A stretch of DNA of 64,000 bases from Cryptomeria japonica (lineage: Eukaryota; Streptophyta; Pinopsida; Cupressales; Cupressaceae), in assembly GCF_030272615.1 (NCBI RefSeq), contig NC_081408.1:202018341-202082340 (forward strand). The letters run 5' to 3'. This document shows positions 10,080 to 22,387 of this stretch, in pieces. Position 1 is the stretch's first letter. Each line of letters starts with the position of its first letter. The position numbers and the translations under genes were made by a program. The notes below the pieces were generated by a model that saw only the letters and a list, made by a program, of their open reading frames with translations, made no database searches and was not told where the DNA came from.

Positions 10080-12485
10080 ATGTAAGCTATGGTTCTAAGG
10101 ACTATTTTGGGTTACAGAGATGGGATATGAGGATGATGAGAACATAATAGAAACTTATGAAAAAACCCTTCTCGAAGCCGTTAAAGAACCAACAAAGAAA
10201 GTATTTGGAAATGCAGAAACAATTGAAAGCAACATTCAATCACAGACAAGAACAAAGAAAATTGAAGAAATAGTTTGAAAAGGAACAAGGCAGGCTAAAG
10301 CTATAAAGGAAGACATATTGAATAAAAATTGTATTAAGGGGAGTGACTTGGAAAGATTACAACTGGAAACACATCTTTCACCAGTTCCTACCTCCTCTGA
10401 CAATGAAATACGGGTAGAGTTTAAAAGGGTAGTAAGGAAAAGGAAACCTTCACTGGTACCTACTCCTACACCTAAGAGAACAAGATAGAAACAATAGGAA
10501 GTTAGGCCTCCAGTAAAGAAGTTAACACCAAAGAAAAGAAAAACAAGTAGTTCCTCCACTTGACAACCTTTTGAATGAGATAACTGAAAATGGTAAGCTA
10601 TCAAACATTAGCAAGTTTTATGATGGTGTTAACAATGATGAGAAGGAAAGCATAGAAAATAGTGTTATCCTACACTTGGACATCTACAAGGATTTTTTGA
10701 TTGAGATTGTTGATGTTTTACCCAATGAGTTGTATAGAATGTTAGAAGCAAGGAGAGAAGAAATTATTGAACTAGATAAAAAGATGAAGGTAGAGAAACT
10801 ACTTGTAGTTCACCCAATGAATTCAACAGAAGGAATTGATGAACTGATAAGTGAGGCTAACTAGATAGTATTTTCAACTAGTCACTGACATGTAGCACTA
10901 ATATATGGTAGAGTTAATGAGATATGAGAAGAAAATGTAAACAAGTGGGATATATTCTTTGTTGAGAAAGAGAAACAAGAAGAGATTAAGAGACCAAAGA
11001 CTTTTAAAGTCTACCAAAAGGACAAAGATAAGGGTAAAGGTAAGGTAGGTGGTCCTCTGAGTATAAATGTGATAGATTACTTACCCCCACCTCCTTCTGA
11101 TACTCCAATGGCATAAAATGTTGATACATCATCAGCAATAGAGAGTATGGAGACAACACATGAGGACACAAATCCTGATTCTGAGGTGTTGCATACAATG
11201 AATATTGACACACAAGAAGTAAACATTGTGGTTGATAAGGAGTCAAGTGAGAAGAGAGATGTGACAACTTATCTACCGATAGAAGACACTACAGTTGAGA
11301 CAAATATTGAGGATATAGTTGGAAACATTGAAATTGGGATTGAACAACAAACTAAATAGACAACTAATAGAAATGAAAAATCCATTGAGATATCGGCTGT
11401 AGACATTTCTGAAGTAAACACAGAGAAACAGATAGAAAACATAGAGTCACAATCATAAAAATCGGCTTTGGAAAGGTCTGATAAAAAGACTAAGGTACAT
11501 ACTTAGAAATTAGAAGAGAAGCAGGATGAGATAAAGGTTGAGATAGAGATTGTTCCACCGACATGAGCTAAGTAGCCTAAACCATTGCTTGTAGAAATGC
11601 AGACTCAAACTGATCTACCGGAGGTCATCATAAGAAAAGAGGTTCCTCGCACCGACGGATTATAGATTATTAAGACAGTTGGTCAATCATCAAATTCTTC
11701 ACTGACAAAATTTTGGCCAATCAATATAATAGAGGTATTGGTTGATTCAATTAAGAAAATAACTGATTGCAATGCACTTGCATATAAGGAAATTGATGAC
11801 ACCATACGAATTTTGAAGATGATTGCCCCCAAGTGTAACATAGAGAATAAATATTCTTTAGGCCAATTAGACACATTGTCTAAGTACATAACCAACAGTC
11901 TTCTAACAATTGATGAAATCAATGAGGAGACTTTCAGAGAGAAAATCAATAAAGAGAATTGAGGAGACAGTAAACAAGAGTAAGGAACATATAGATACAT
12001 TATTATCGGCACTAGGAAAGTCAATTTTGGACTTCAAGAAATTGTAAAAAGATACATGTAAGACAAACATTTTGACAGAGGATATCGATAAGGAGATCAG
12101 TAGAGCTCAAAAGGAAATCAATGAGATTGCTGACAATTTAATAGGTTCATCAGATTCAATATCAGTAGTAGAACCGGAAATTACCAGCTTTGAAGAGAAA
12201 ATTGAAAAAATTGAAAAAGATAAAGAGAGATTAAGGTTTAAGGCAAAGGAACTGAAATGTAGGCTAGGTCCTAAACTAGATATCCTCATCTCTTTGAGAA
12301 AAGATATTTCTAAGGCTCTTGTTCCAGGACTTCAGACACCAGAAGAATAAATGCACTTAGTCACTGGTACAATCCAGAGGACTGAAGTAGCACTAAAGGA
12401 CAATGAGAGATTCTATAACATCCTAAATTTTGCATTAGTGGAGTTATATCAGATTGTAACCAACCAATTAGAGTGATCAAGATAG
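10080..12485 (+). pseudogene. ORF2, unit A, heavily broken
   Basis: Homologue of ORF2 of units B and C, recognised by NIIETYEK, KVFGNAETIESNIQSQ, VEFKRVVRKRKPSLVP, the basic PKRTR and KKLTPKKRK patch, and the C-terminal coiled-coil block with KIEKIEKDKERLRFK. There are more than ten stops, mostly TAG or TGA, with a few TAA and small indels, for example near 10540 and 11960. It is the most decayed of the three copies. Function is unknown; composition suggests a structural or DNA-binding protein. Confidence 0.75.
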
Positions 12486-12681
12486 GAACTACACTCAATT
12501 GACATTGAATGACAACCTTTGTCATTGATGCCAAAGGGGGAGTAGTAGAGGATGAGAAAAAGGTGTAAGATAGAAGAGATCATCTACTCAGGGCGAGCAC
12601 AAAGTTTTGGTAGTTTTGGTAAGACTTTTGGTCAATACCTTTTGGATACAATTTTCACTTTTTCTCATGACTATTGCCATC

Positions 12682-12699
12682 AATGCCAAAGAGGGAGAT
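12682..12699 (+). other. Polypurine tract before LTR A/B
   Basis: AATGCCAAAGAGGGAGAT stands directly before TGTTGG. The ATCAATGCCAAAGGGGGAGAT form is typical of copia elements and recurs before the other two LTRs here and, on the minus strand, at 42618. Confidence 0.85.
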
Positions 12700-13437
12700 T
12701 GTTGGCAAATACACAATCCAAGGAGAAATTGTAGGTGATTGAAGGTATTTTCACTAATGGAAACGTTACAATTCTATGGCACCAAAAGACACTGGCAGTG
12801 GCAGTAGCAAAGATGTTTACCGACACCCTCGTCGACAGGATTTTGTTTATTGTATTTTGTATTTAATTTTAAAATAGTTTTGTAAGCCGACAGGGTGAAT
12901 TGAATTAGGACTCATATTAGTATGAGATCTTGTAAATCATTTGTAGGAAGTGAGAAATGCATGGAAGGAATGTAATAGGTAGATGCAAATATTAAGGAAG
13001 ATTTTGGAATAAGGTTTATGGAAGTTGTATGAGCTTAAACCGGTAATGAACCTGTCATAGCAGATGTTGAACCGAAACAGTATATGATATTGGATTTACA
13101 CAATCCATTTTTGTAAGTCAGTGAGACTTCCCTTTTTGTATTTAAGCAGTGAGCTTTAGGCAATTGGCCTTCCTACATGTATAGACCCCTATTGTATCAG
13201 CAATATTCACTAATTGGCTAGTGAGCGAATATTGTGGGTCACAAATCGCACCAAGGTTTTCTCCACACCCGGTTTCCTCATTAAAAATATTGTGTTTACT
13301 GATCTTATTTATTGCATTATTTCTGGTTTACCAGTACACTATTTTGGCATGCAGTTCATTTAATAAGTTTAGAAAATCCATTAATCGGTTAGATACTGAT
13401 TTGCCCCTTCCTCCCAATATCTTTGGGAATCCTAACA
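12700..13437 (+). repeat. Copia-type LTR between units A and B (738 bp)
   Basis: It starts TGTTGGCAAATACAC and ends CCTAACA, followed by AT and a primer site. It is about 40 bp shorter than the other two LTRs because of a deletion near its end part (the stretch around GTGTTATGGTGT is missing). It serves both as the 3' LTR of A and the 5' LTR of B. A TATTTAAG box lies in the same place as in the other copies. Confidence 0.9.
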
Positions 13438-13439
13438 AT

Positions 13440-13452
13440 TGGCATCAGAGCC
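13440..13452 (+). other. Primer binding site, unit B
   Basis: TGGCATCAGAGCC matches the complement of the initiator Met tRNA 3' end (TGGTATCAGAGC) except for one base, two bases after the LTR end. This is the usual primer of copia elements. Confidence 0.85.
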
Positions 13453-13508
13453 TATTCTTCTATTTCCAAAAGCCTAATAGCTTGAGGAAGATTCTGACAT
13501 TGGTATAG

Positions 13509-13929
13509 ATGGAAAACTTGAGAACAAAATTGGAAACAACCCTTGTAGATTATGATGCAGAAAAGTTGAAGAATATGAAACTTGAAGATGATCTGAAGGT
13601 TACATAGGAGATTCTTCATCTAACTTAAAAGGACCCTTTTTGGAGTATGGAAACGAATTGAAAAACATGCTAATTTACCCTCTGTTGATGGTGAGAAGTT
13701 GAAATACTCCTTTACTGACATATGTGTTGAGTATGACTTAACCGACAAGTATTTAATGTGGTAGTTGAAGGAAATAACATTATAAACCAAGTGTTTTGGA
13801 TCTTTTTCATTCACCAAGAATTCAAATTTCCTAAGAGTGTGAAAATCCCAAGAGAAGGCATCCACAACGAGAAGTGAAGAAAATCATTCAAGCACTCATA
13901 CCTAAAGGCAGATTAAGCTATTTATATCA
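13509..13929 (+). pseudogene. Leader ORF0, unit B, broken
   Basis: It begins with MENLRTKLETTL, a short helical start shared with unit C, and goes on with conserved codons that read through DLTDKYLMW and FGSFSFTKNSNF in shifted frames before the ORF1 start. Stops at about 13606 and 13627 and at least one shift make it non-functional. Similar decay in B and C means it may be a small leader protein or an N-terminal part of ORF1 in the ancestor. No domain is recognised. Confidence 0.45.
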
Positions 13930-14937
13930 ATGGATTCCTCCTTTGCACTTGAATTCATTGCAACCCCTCCTGTAATTGAATTTGTTAAGTACCCTAGACC
14001 TGTATTTAAAATTATTCCAGAAATTGCGAAGAAAGATGATACCCTAGGAGCTTTTTCAAAAATACACAATGGAGTTGCTTATGCTAAGGATCCTAGAATT
14101 TACATACATTGTCATATTGAAGAACTAGGAGCTAAAGAGATTTTGAACATGTATAGAAAAGTAATTTGTGATGTTAATGGAAATGTGAAACCGGAACATA
14201 AGATAGTTGAAACCCTAGTTTTTGTGGAGATTCCTACTATCCCTAATTTTTCAAAGGAAGTTATAAGGATTGTGTTAAGAAGAGTTCATGGGGAGTTCTT
14301 TTGGTTGGATTCCATTCACAAGATAACAAAAGAAGTAGTTAGGGCAGTGACAGGCTTACCTTCCACCGGTAGCAGGCTTGACAAAACTAAAAATGTTCCA
14401 AATGATGTTGTAATGATCTTGAACAACGCAACCATTGACAAGAGATCCTTGAGAGTAAATGATGTAAAGGATATCAATGTAAGGTTCATCAGCATGATTC
14501 CTGGATACAAAGTTACACATGCCAACATATTAAACTTTGTTTCTAGCTTATGTATCAAGAGTGCCTATGACATGGTAAACAACAATGCAAAGATTGACAT
14601 ATGTGAATGGTTGAAGGATGAACTGATAGACAATCTGAGGAAGATAAATGGTGATAAGAAAGGTACATTCAGATTTGGCAACTTACTTGTATGTTTGATG
14701 CTATATATTACCAAGGAAGTGCGCGGTATTGGTTGAAAGGATTTTGGTTTTGACATACCCGTAGGTAAACAACTTCTAGACATGCTAAAAAGTATCAAAG
14801 ATGACACAGAAAAGAACATAAATGAACACTTTCAGGGATTAAAGGCTAGAATGAAAAATAGGATAAGGCTATCTCAATCTATAGTTGACAAATATCAAAA
14901 GGAGATATGCTTTGTGATAAAGAAAGATGAAATCTAG
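13930..14937 (+). pseudogene. ORF1, unit B
   Basis: About 335 codons from ATG 13930 to TAG 14935-14937, with one internal TGA at 14734 where unit C has Arg. The protein has no membrane segment or zinc motif. Its middle part (FLDSIHKITKEVVRAVTGLP type, then GYKVTHAN and RFGNLLVCLMLYI) resembles uncharacterised proteins that accompany plant retroelements; this resemblance is from memory and not searched. ORF2 starts at the very next base after the stop. Confidence 0.8.
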
Positions 14938-17247
14938 ATGGAAGCAATGGTTCTAAGGACTATTTGGGTTACAAAGATGGAATATGAGGATAATGAGAAC
15001 ATAATAGAAACTTATGAAAAATCCCTTCTCGAAGCCCTTAAAGAACCAACAGAGAAAGTATTTGGAAATGCAGAAACAATTGAAAGCAACATTCAGTCAC
15101 AGAAAAGAATAAAGAAAACTAAACAAATACTTAGAAAAGGAACAATGCAGGATAAAGCTATAAAGGAAGACATATTTAATAAAACTTGTATTAAGGAGAG
15201 TGACTTGGAAAGATTACAGTTGGAAACACATCTTTCACCAGTTGCTACCTCCTTTGACAGTGAAATACTGGTAGAGTTTAAAAGGGTAGTAAGGAAAAGG
15301 AAACCTTCACTGGTACCTGCTCCTACACCTAAGAGAACAAGACAGAAACAACAGGCAGTTAGGCCTCCAACAAAGAAGTTAACACCAAAGAAAAGAAAAG
15401 AAAAATAGGTTTTCCCTCCACTTGACAACCTTTTGAATGAGATAACTAAAAATGGTAACTTTTCAAACATTAGCAAGTTGTATGATGCTTTTAACGATGA
15501 TGAAAAGGAAAGCATAGAAAATAATGTTATCCTACACTCGGACATCTACAAGTATTTTTTGATTGAGGTTGTTGATGATTTACCGAATGAGTTGTATAGA
15601 AGGCTAGAAGCAATGAGAGAAGCAATTGTTGAACTGGATAAAAAGATGAAGGTAGAGAAACTACTTGCAGTTCACCCAGTGAATTCAACAGAAGAAATTG
15701 ATGAACTAATAAGTGAGGCTAACCAGACAATATTTTCAACTAGTCACTGGCATGTAGCACTAATGAATGGTATATTTAATGAGATATCAGAAGAAAATGC
15801 AGACAAGTGGGATATATTCTTTGTTGAGAAAGAGAAACAAGAAGAGCTTAAGAGACCAAAGATTTTTAAAGTCTACCAAAAGGACAAAGATAAGGGTAAA
15901 GGTAAGGTAGGTGGTCCTCCGAGTATAAATGTGACAGATAACTTACCCCCACCTCCTTATGATACTCCACTGACACAAAATGTTGATACATCATCGACAA
16001 CAGAGAGTATGGTTACAACACATGAGGATACAAATCTTGATTTTGAGGTGTTGTATACAATGAATATTGACACCAAGGAAGTAAAAATTGTGGGTAATAA
16101 GGAGTCAAGTGAGAAGAGAGATGTGGCAACTTAGCCACTAGTAGAAGACACTATAGTTGAGACAAAGATTGAGGATATAGTTGGAAACATTGAAATTGGG
16201 ACTGAACAACAAACTGAATAGGCAACTAATAGAAATTAAAAATCTATTGAGATACTGGTTGTAGACATTTCTGAGGTAAACATAGAGAAATGGGTAGAAA
16301 ACATAGAGTCACAATCATAAAAGCCAGCTGTGGAAACCTCTGATAAATAGAATGAGGCACATACTGAGAAATCAGAAGAGAAGAAGGGTGAGCTAAAGGT
16401 TTAGATAGAGACTGTGCCACTAGCATGAGCTTTGAAACTTAAACCCTTTCTTGTAGAAATGCAGACTCAAATTGATCTACTAGAGGTCACCATAAGAAAA
16501 GAGGTTTCTTACACTGATTGCAATGCACTTCCATATAAGGCAATTGATGACACCATACCAATTTTGAAGATGATTGCACCCAAGTGTAACATAGAGAATA
16601 AATGTTCGTTAGGCCAATTAGATACATTGTCTAAGTACATAACCGACAATCTTCTAACAATTGATCAAATCAATGAGGAAACTTTAAGAGAGAAAATGAA
16701 GAAAGAGAAGGAAAAATTCCTTGAGGAGATAGTAAGGAGTAGTAAGGAACATATACATACATTATTACCTGCACTAGGAAAGATAATTTTGGACTTCAAG
16801 AAATTGTACAGAGATACACGTAAGAAAAACATTTTGACAAAGGATATAGATAAAGAGATCAACAGAGCTCAAAAGGCAATCAATGATATTGCTGATAATT
16901 TAATAGTTTCATTAGATTCAATATCAGTAGTAGAATAGGAAATTACTCGCTTTGAAGAGAAAATTGAAAAATTTGAAAAAGATAAAGAGAGATTAAGGTT
17001 TAAGGCAAAGGAACTGAAATGTAGACTAGGTCCTAAACTAGATATCCTCATCTCTTTGAGAAAAGAGATTTTTGAGGCTCTTGTTCTAGGACTTAAGACA
17101 TTGGAAGAACAAATTCACTTACTCACTGGTACAATCCAGAGGACTGAAGCAACACTAAAGGATAGTGAGATATTCTATAACATCCTAAATTTTGCATTAG
17201 CGGAGTTATATCAGATTGTAACCAACCAGTTACATGGATCAAGATAG
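14938..17247 (+). pseudogene. ORF2, unit B
   Basis: About 770 codons from the ATG that touches the ORF1 stop to TAG 17245. The order is an acidic N-terminus, a basic patch (PKRTRQKQQ, KKLTPKKRK) that could be a nuclear localisation signal near residues 125-155, a folded block with IVELDKKMKVEKL, a Lys-rich and Pro-rich linker (KDKDKGKGK, LPPPP), a Glu/Thr-rich part, and a C-terminal coiled coil of about 200 residues. In-frame breaks are at 15406 (TAG), 16132, 16218 and 16936, and they are not shared with unit C, so the ancestor was open. No enzyme motif is visible. Confidence 0.8.
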
Positions 17248-17449
17248 GAACTACACTCAATTGACATTGAGTGATAACCTTTGTCATTGATGCCAAAGGG
17301 TGAGTAGTAGAGAATGCAAAAAAGGAGTAAGACAGAAGATATCATCAGCACAGGGGGAGCACACAATTTTGATAGTTTTGGTAAGACTTTTGGTCAATAC
17401 CTTTTGGATACAACTTTTGCTTTTTCTCTTGAGTGTTGCCATCAATGCC

Positions 17450-17461
17450 AAAGGGGGAGAT
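17450..17461 (+). other. Polypurine tract before LTR B/C
   Basis: AAAGGGGGAGAT precedes TGTTGGAAAATGC. The run is preceded by GCCATCAATGCC as in the other copies. It is the plus-strand primer expected for a copia-type element. Confidence 0.9.
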
Positions 17462-18239
17462 TGTTGGAAAATGCACACTCCAATGAAAAGTTATAGGTGA
17501 TTGAAGGTATTGTCATTGATGGCAACCTTACAATCCTATGGCACCGATAGACACCAACACAAACACAAACACTGGCAGCAATAGCGGCAAAGATGTCTAC
17601 CGACACCCTGACTGACATGATTTTATTTATAGTATTTTGTATTTAATTGTAAAATCTTTTTGTAAGCCGATAGGGCAAATTGAATTAGGATTCATCAGTA
17701 TGAGATCTTGTAAATCATTTGTAGGAAGTGAGAAATGCATGGAAGGAATATAATAGGTAGATGTGAATATTAAGGCAGATTTTAGAATAAGGTTCATGAA
17801 AGTTGTATGAGCTTAAACCAATACTGAACCTATCATAGAAGATGTTGAACCAAAGCACTACATTATATTGGATTTACACAATCCATTTTTGTAAGTCAGT
17901 GAGACTTCCCTTTTTGTATTTAAGTAGTGAGCTTTAGGCAGTTGGCCTTCCTGCATGTGCAGGCCCCTATTGTATCAACAATATTCACTTATTGGCCAAT
18001 GAGCAAATATTGTGGGTCACAAATCCCACTGAGGTTTTTCCCACACTCGGTTTCCTCGTTAAAAATATTGTGTTATGGTGTCCTTTCTATGTTGTGTTTA
18101 CTGATCTTATTTACTGCATTATTTGTTATTTACTAGTACACTGTTTTGGCATGCAATTCATTTAATAAGTTTAGAAAATCCATTAACCAATTAGATAATG
18201 ATTCACCCTCTCCTCTCAGTATCTTTGGGAATCCTAAAA
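17462..18239 (+). repeat. Copia-type LTR between units B and C (778 bp)
   Basis: It starts TGTTGGAAAATGCACACTCC and ends CCTAAAA, with AA in place of the usual CA. It has the same length as the LTR at 22388-23165. TATTTAAG at 17917-17924 is a likely TATA box. Many single-base differences from the other copies show that the array is not recent. Confidence 0.92.
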
Positions 18240-18241
18240 AT

Positions 18242-18254
18242 TGGTATCAGAGCC
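18242..18254 (+). other. Primer binding site, unit C
   Basis: TGGTATCAGAGCC, a perfect match to the complement of the 12 terminal bases of plant initiator Met tRNA, lies two bases after the LTR end. Confidence 0.92.
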
Positions 18255-18310
18255 TATTCCTTTATTTTCAAAAGCCTAACAACTTGATGAATATTCTGAC
18301 ACCAGTACAT

Positions 18311-18475
18311 ATGGAAAACTTGAGAAAGAAATTGGAAACAACCCTTGCATATTATGATGTACAAAAGTTGAAGAATATGAAACTTGAAGATGATCTGAAG
18401 GCTACACAAGAGATTCTTCATCTAACTAAAAAGAACCCTTTTCAGGGTATGGCAACGAATTCAAAAACATGCTAA
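18311..18475 (+). pseudogene. Leader ORF0, unit C
   Basis: Fifty-four codons (MENLRKKLETTLAYYD at the start) with a heptad-like Leu/Lys/Glu pattern that suggests a short coiled coil. It stops at TAA 18473. Weakly coding sequence in other frames continues towards ORF1, as in unit B, so this may be the beginning of a longer ancestral ORF. Only units B and C can be compared. Confidence 0.5.
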
Positions 18476-18729
18476 TTTACCCTCGGTTGATGGTGAGAAG
18501 TTGAAATACTCCTACGAACAGATGTGTTAAGTTTGACTTAACCGATAGGAATTTAATGTGGTAGTTGAAGGAAATAACATTATAAAGCAAGTGTTTTGGC
18601 TCTTTTTCATTCATGAAGCATTCAAATTTCCTAACCATGTGAAAATCCCGAGCAAAGGCATCCATAGCGAGAAGTGAAGTAAATCATTCAACCACTCATA
18701 ACTAAAGGAAAATTAAGGTATTTATATTA

Positions 18730-19737
18730 ATGGCTTCCTCCTCTGCACCTAAATTCATTGCAAACCCTACTGTAATTGAAGTTGTTAAGTGTCCTTTACC
18801 CTTGTTTAAAATTATTCTCAAAATTATGAAGAAAGATGACACCCTAGGAGCTTCTTCAAAAATACCCAAAGGAGTTGCTTATGGCGAGGATCCTAGAATT
18901 TACATACATTGTCATATTGAAGAACTAGGAGCTGAAGAGATTATGAACATGTATAGAACAATAATTTGTGATGTTAATAGAAATGTGAAACTGCAACATA
19001 AGATAGTTGAAATCATAGGTTTTGTGGAGATTCTTAGTATCCCTAATTTTCCAAAGGATGTTATAAGGATTGTGTTAAGAAGAGTTCATGGGGAGTTCTT
19101 TTCGCTAGATTCCATTCACAAGATAACAAAAGAAGCAGTTAGGGCAGTGACAAGCTTACCTTCCACCGGTAGCAGGCCTGGCAAAACTAAAAATGTTCCA
19201 AATGACACTATAATGACACTAATTGGTGCAACCTTTGACAAGAGATCCTTGAGAGTAAATGATGTAAAGAATATCAATGTAAGGTTCATCAGTATGATTC
19301 TTGGATACAAAGTTACACATGCCAACAAATTAAACTTTGTTTCTAGCTTATGTATCAAGAGTGCCTATGACATGGTAAACAACAATGAAAAGGTTGACAT
19401 ATGTGAATGGTTGAAGGATGAACTGATAGTCAATCTTAGGAAGATCAAAGGTGATAAGAAAGGTACATTCAAATTTGGCAACCTACTTGTATGTTCGGTG
19501 CTATATATTACAAAGGAAGTACCTGGTATTGCTAGAAAGGATTTTGGTTTTGACATACCGGTAGGAAAACAACTTCTTGACATGCTAAAAAATATTGGAG
19601 ATGATAGAGAAAGGAACATAAATGAACACTTTCAGGCATTAAAGGCTAGAATAAAAAATAAGATAAGGCTATCTCAATATATAGTAGACAAATATCAAAA
19701 GGAGATATACTTTGTGATAAAGAAAGATGAAATCTAG
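18730..19737 (+). pseudogene. ORF1, unit C, open over full length
   Basis: The only ORF1 copy with no internal stop: 335 codons from ATG 18730 to TAG 19735-19737. The protein is mixed alpha/beta by look, slightly basic, without Cys/His clusters, signal peptide or membrane segment. Conserved blocks between units are HIEELGAEE, RIVLRRVHGEFF, SIHKITKEAVRAVTSLPSTG, DICEWLKDELI and RFGNLLVC-type. The C-terminus is helical and Lys-rich. The stop is followed at once by ATG of ORF2 in the same frame, as in A and B. I do not recognise a known family with certainty. It is called a pseudogene only because its element is dead; the frame itself is sound. Confidence 0.72.
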
Positions 19738-22158
19738 ATGGAAGCAGTGGTTTCGAGGACTATTTGAGTTACAAAGATGGGATATGAGGCTGGTGAGAAC
19801 ATAATAGAAACTTATGAAAAAGCCCTTCTTGAAGCCCCTAAAGAACCAATAGAGAAAGTATTTGGAAATGCAGAAACAATTGAAAGCAACATTCAGTCAC
19901 AAGAAAGAATAAATAAAACTGAACAAATAGTTAGCAAACGAACAAGGCATGCTAAAGCAATAAAGGAAGACATATTGAATAAAACTTGTATTAAGGAGAG
20001 TGACTCAGAAGGATTACAACTAGAAACACATCTTTCACTCATTGCTACCTTCTCTGATAGTGAAATATCGGTAGAGTTTAAAAGGGTAGTAAGGAAAAAG
20101 AAAGCATCACCGGTACCTGCTCCTACACCTAAGAGAACAAGATGGAAACAACAGGTAGTTAGGCCTCCAGCAAAGAAGTTAACACCAAAGAAAAGAAAAG
20201 AAAAACAAGTTGTTACTCCACTTGACAACCTTTTGAATGAGATAACTAAAAATGGTAACTTATCAAACATTAGCAAGTTGTATGATACTTTTAACAGCAA
20301 TGAAAAGGAAAGGATAGAAAATAGTGTTATCCTACACTTGGACATCTACAGGTATTTTTTGATTTAGGTTGTTGATGATTTACCCAATTAGTTGTATAGA
20401 AGGTTAGAAGCAAGGAAAGAAGCAATTATTGAACTGGATAAAAAGATGAAGGTAGAGAAACTACTTACAGTTCACCAAGTGAATTAAACAAAAAAAATTG
20501 ATGAACTGATAAGTGAGGCTAACCGGACAGTATTTTTAACCAGTCACCAACATGTAGCACTAATGGATGGTAGAGTTAATGAGATATCAGAAGAAAATGT
20601 AGACAAGTGGGATATATTCTTTGTTGAGAAAGAGAAACAAGAAGAGCTTGAGAGACCAAAGACTTTTAAATTCTACCAATAGGACAAAGATAAGGGTAAA
20701 GGTAAGGTAGGTGGTCCTCCAAGTATAAAGGTGACAAATAACTTACCCCCACCTTCTTCTGATACTCGATTGACACAAAATGTTGATACATCACCGACAA
20801 TAGAGAGTATGGAGACAACACATGAGAACATAAATCCTGATTCTTAGGTGTTGTATACAATGAATATTGACACACAGGAAGTCAAAATTGTGGTTGATAA
20901 GGAGTCAAGTTGGAAGAGAGATGTGGCAACTGAGCCACCAGTAGAAGAGGCTACAGTTTAGACAAATATTGAAGATACAGTTGGAAACATTGAAATTGGG
21001 ATTGACCAACAAACTGAACAGGAAACTGATAGAAATGAAAAATCCATTGAGAAATTGGCTGTAGACATTTTTGAGGTAAACACACAGAAATGGGTAGAAA
21101 ACACAGAGTCACAATCAGAAAAACTAGTTGTGGTAAGCTCTGAGAAACAAATTGAGGTACATATTGAGAAATTAGAAGAGAAGAATGATGAGCTAAAGGT
21201 TGAGACAGAGCCTGTGCCACCAACATTGGCTAAGAAACCTAAACCCTTGCTTGTAGAAATGCAGATTCAAACTGATCTACCAGAGGTCACTATAAGCAAA
21301 GAGGTACCTCACACCGACAGATTATAGATTTTTAAGATAGTTGGTCAATCATCAAATTCTTCACTGACAAAATTTAGGCCAATCAATGTAAGAGAGGTAT
21401 TTCTTGATTCAATTAAGAAAATAACTAATTGCAATGCACTTGCATATAAGGCAATTGATGACACCATACCAAGTTTGAAGATGATTGCACCCAAGTGTAA
21501 CATAGGGAATAAAGATTCTTTAGGCCAATTAGACACATTTTCTAAGTACATAACCAACAATCTTCTAACAATTTATCAAATCAATGAGGAGACTTTCAGA
21601 GAGAAAATGAATAAAGATAAGGAAAAATTCCTTGAGGAGACAGTAAAGAACAGTAAGGAACATATAGATACATTATTACCAACACTCAGAAAGATAATTT
21701 TGGACTTTAAGAAACTGTACAGAGATACATGTAAGACAAACATTTTGAAAGAGGATGTAGATAAACAGATCAACATAGCTCAAAAGGAAATCAATGATAT
21801 TGCTGACAATTTAATAGGTTCATCAGATTCAATATCGGTAGTAGAACAAGAAATTACCGGCTTTGAAGAGAAAATTGAAAAAATTGAAAAAGATAAAGAG
21901 AGATTAAGGTTTAAGGAAAAGGAACTGAAATGTAGACTAGGTCCTAAACTAGATATCCTCATCTACTTGAGAAAGGAGATTTATGAGGCTCTTGTTCTAG
22001 GACTTAAGACACCAGAAAAACAAATGCACTTACTCACTGGTACAAGCCAAAGGAATGAAGCAACAATAAATGATAGTGAGAGATTGTGTAACATCAATAA
22101 TTTTGCATTAGCGGAGTTATATCTGATTGTAACCAACTGGTTACAGGGATCAAGATAG
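19738..22158 (+). pseudogene. ORF2, unit C
   Basis: Homologue of unit B ORF2, from the ATG touching the ORF1 stop to TAG 22156. It reads openly through the point where B has a TAG after KKRKEK (here KEKQVV) but has its own stops at about 19767, 20366, 20389, 20485, 20683, 20845, 20959 and 21324. The C-terminal coiled coil is open from 21475 to 22158 (KEEIEKIEKDKERLRFKEKE type). Two QTDLPEV-type repeats in the Glu/Thr/Pro-rich part are shared with A and B. Function is unknown. Confidence 0.78.
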
Positions 22159-22375
22159 GAACTACACTCAATTGACATTGAATGACAACCTTTGTAATTG
22201 ATGCCAAAGGGGGAGTAGTAGAGGATGAGAAAAAGGAGTATGACAGAAGAGATCATCTGCTTAGGGGGAGCACACAGTTTTGGAGCACTTAGTTTTGATA
22301 GTTTTGGTAAGACTTTTGGTCAACACCTTTTGGATACAATTTTTACTTTTTCTCATGAGTGTTGCCATCAATACT

Positions 22376-22387
22376 AAAGGGGGAGAT
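22376..22387 (+). other. Polypurine tract before terminal LTR
   Basis: AAAGGGGGAGAT directly precedes TGTTGGAAAATAC. It is the third copy of the same signal in the array. Confidence 0.9.

Noticed and set aside
14316-14819. Leu/Ser-rich minus-strand frames within ORF1 of units B and C
   Set aside because: They are reverse-strand shadows kept open by the codon make-up of ORF1, which is conserved in sense.
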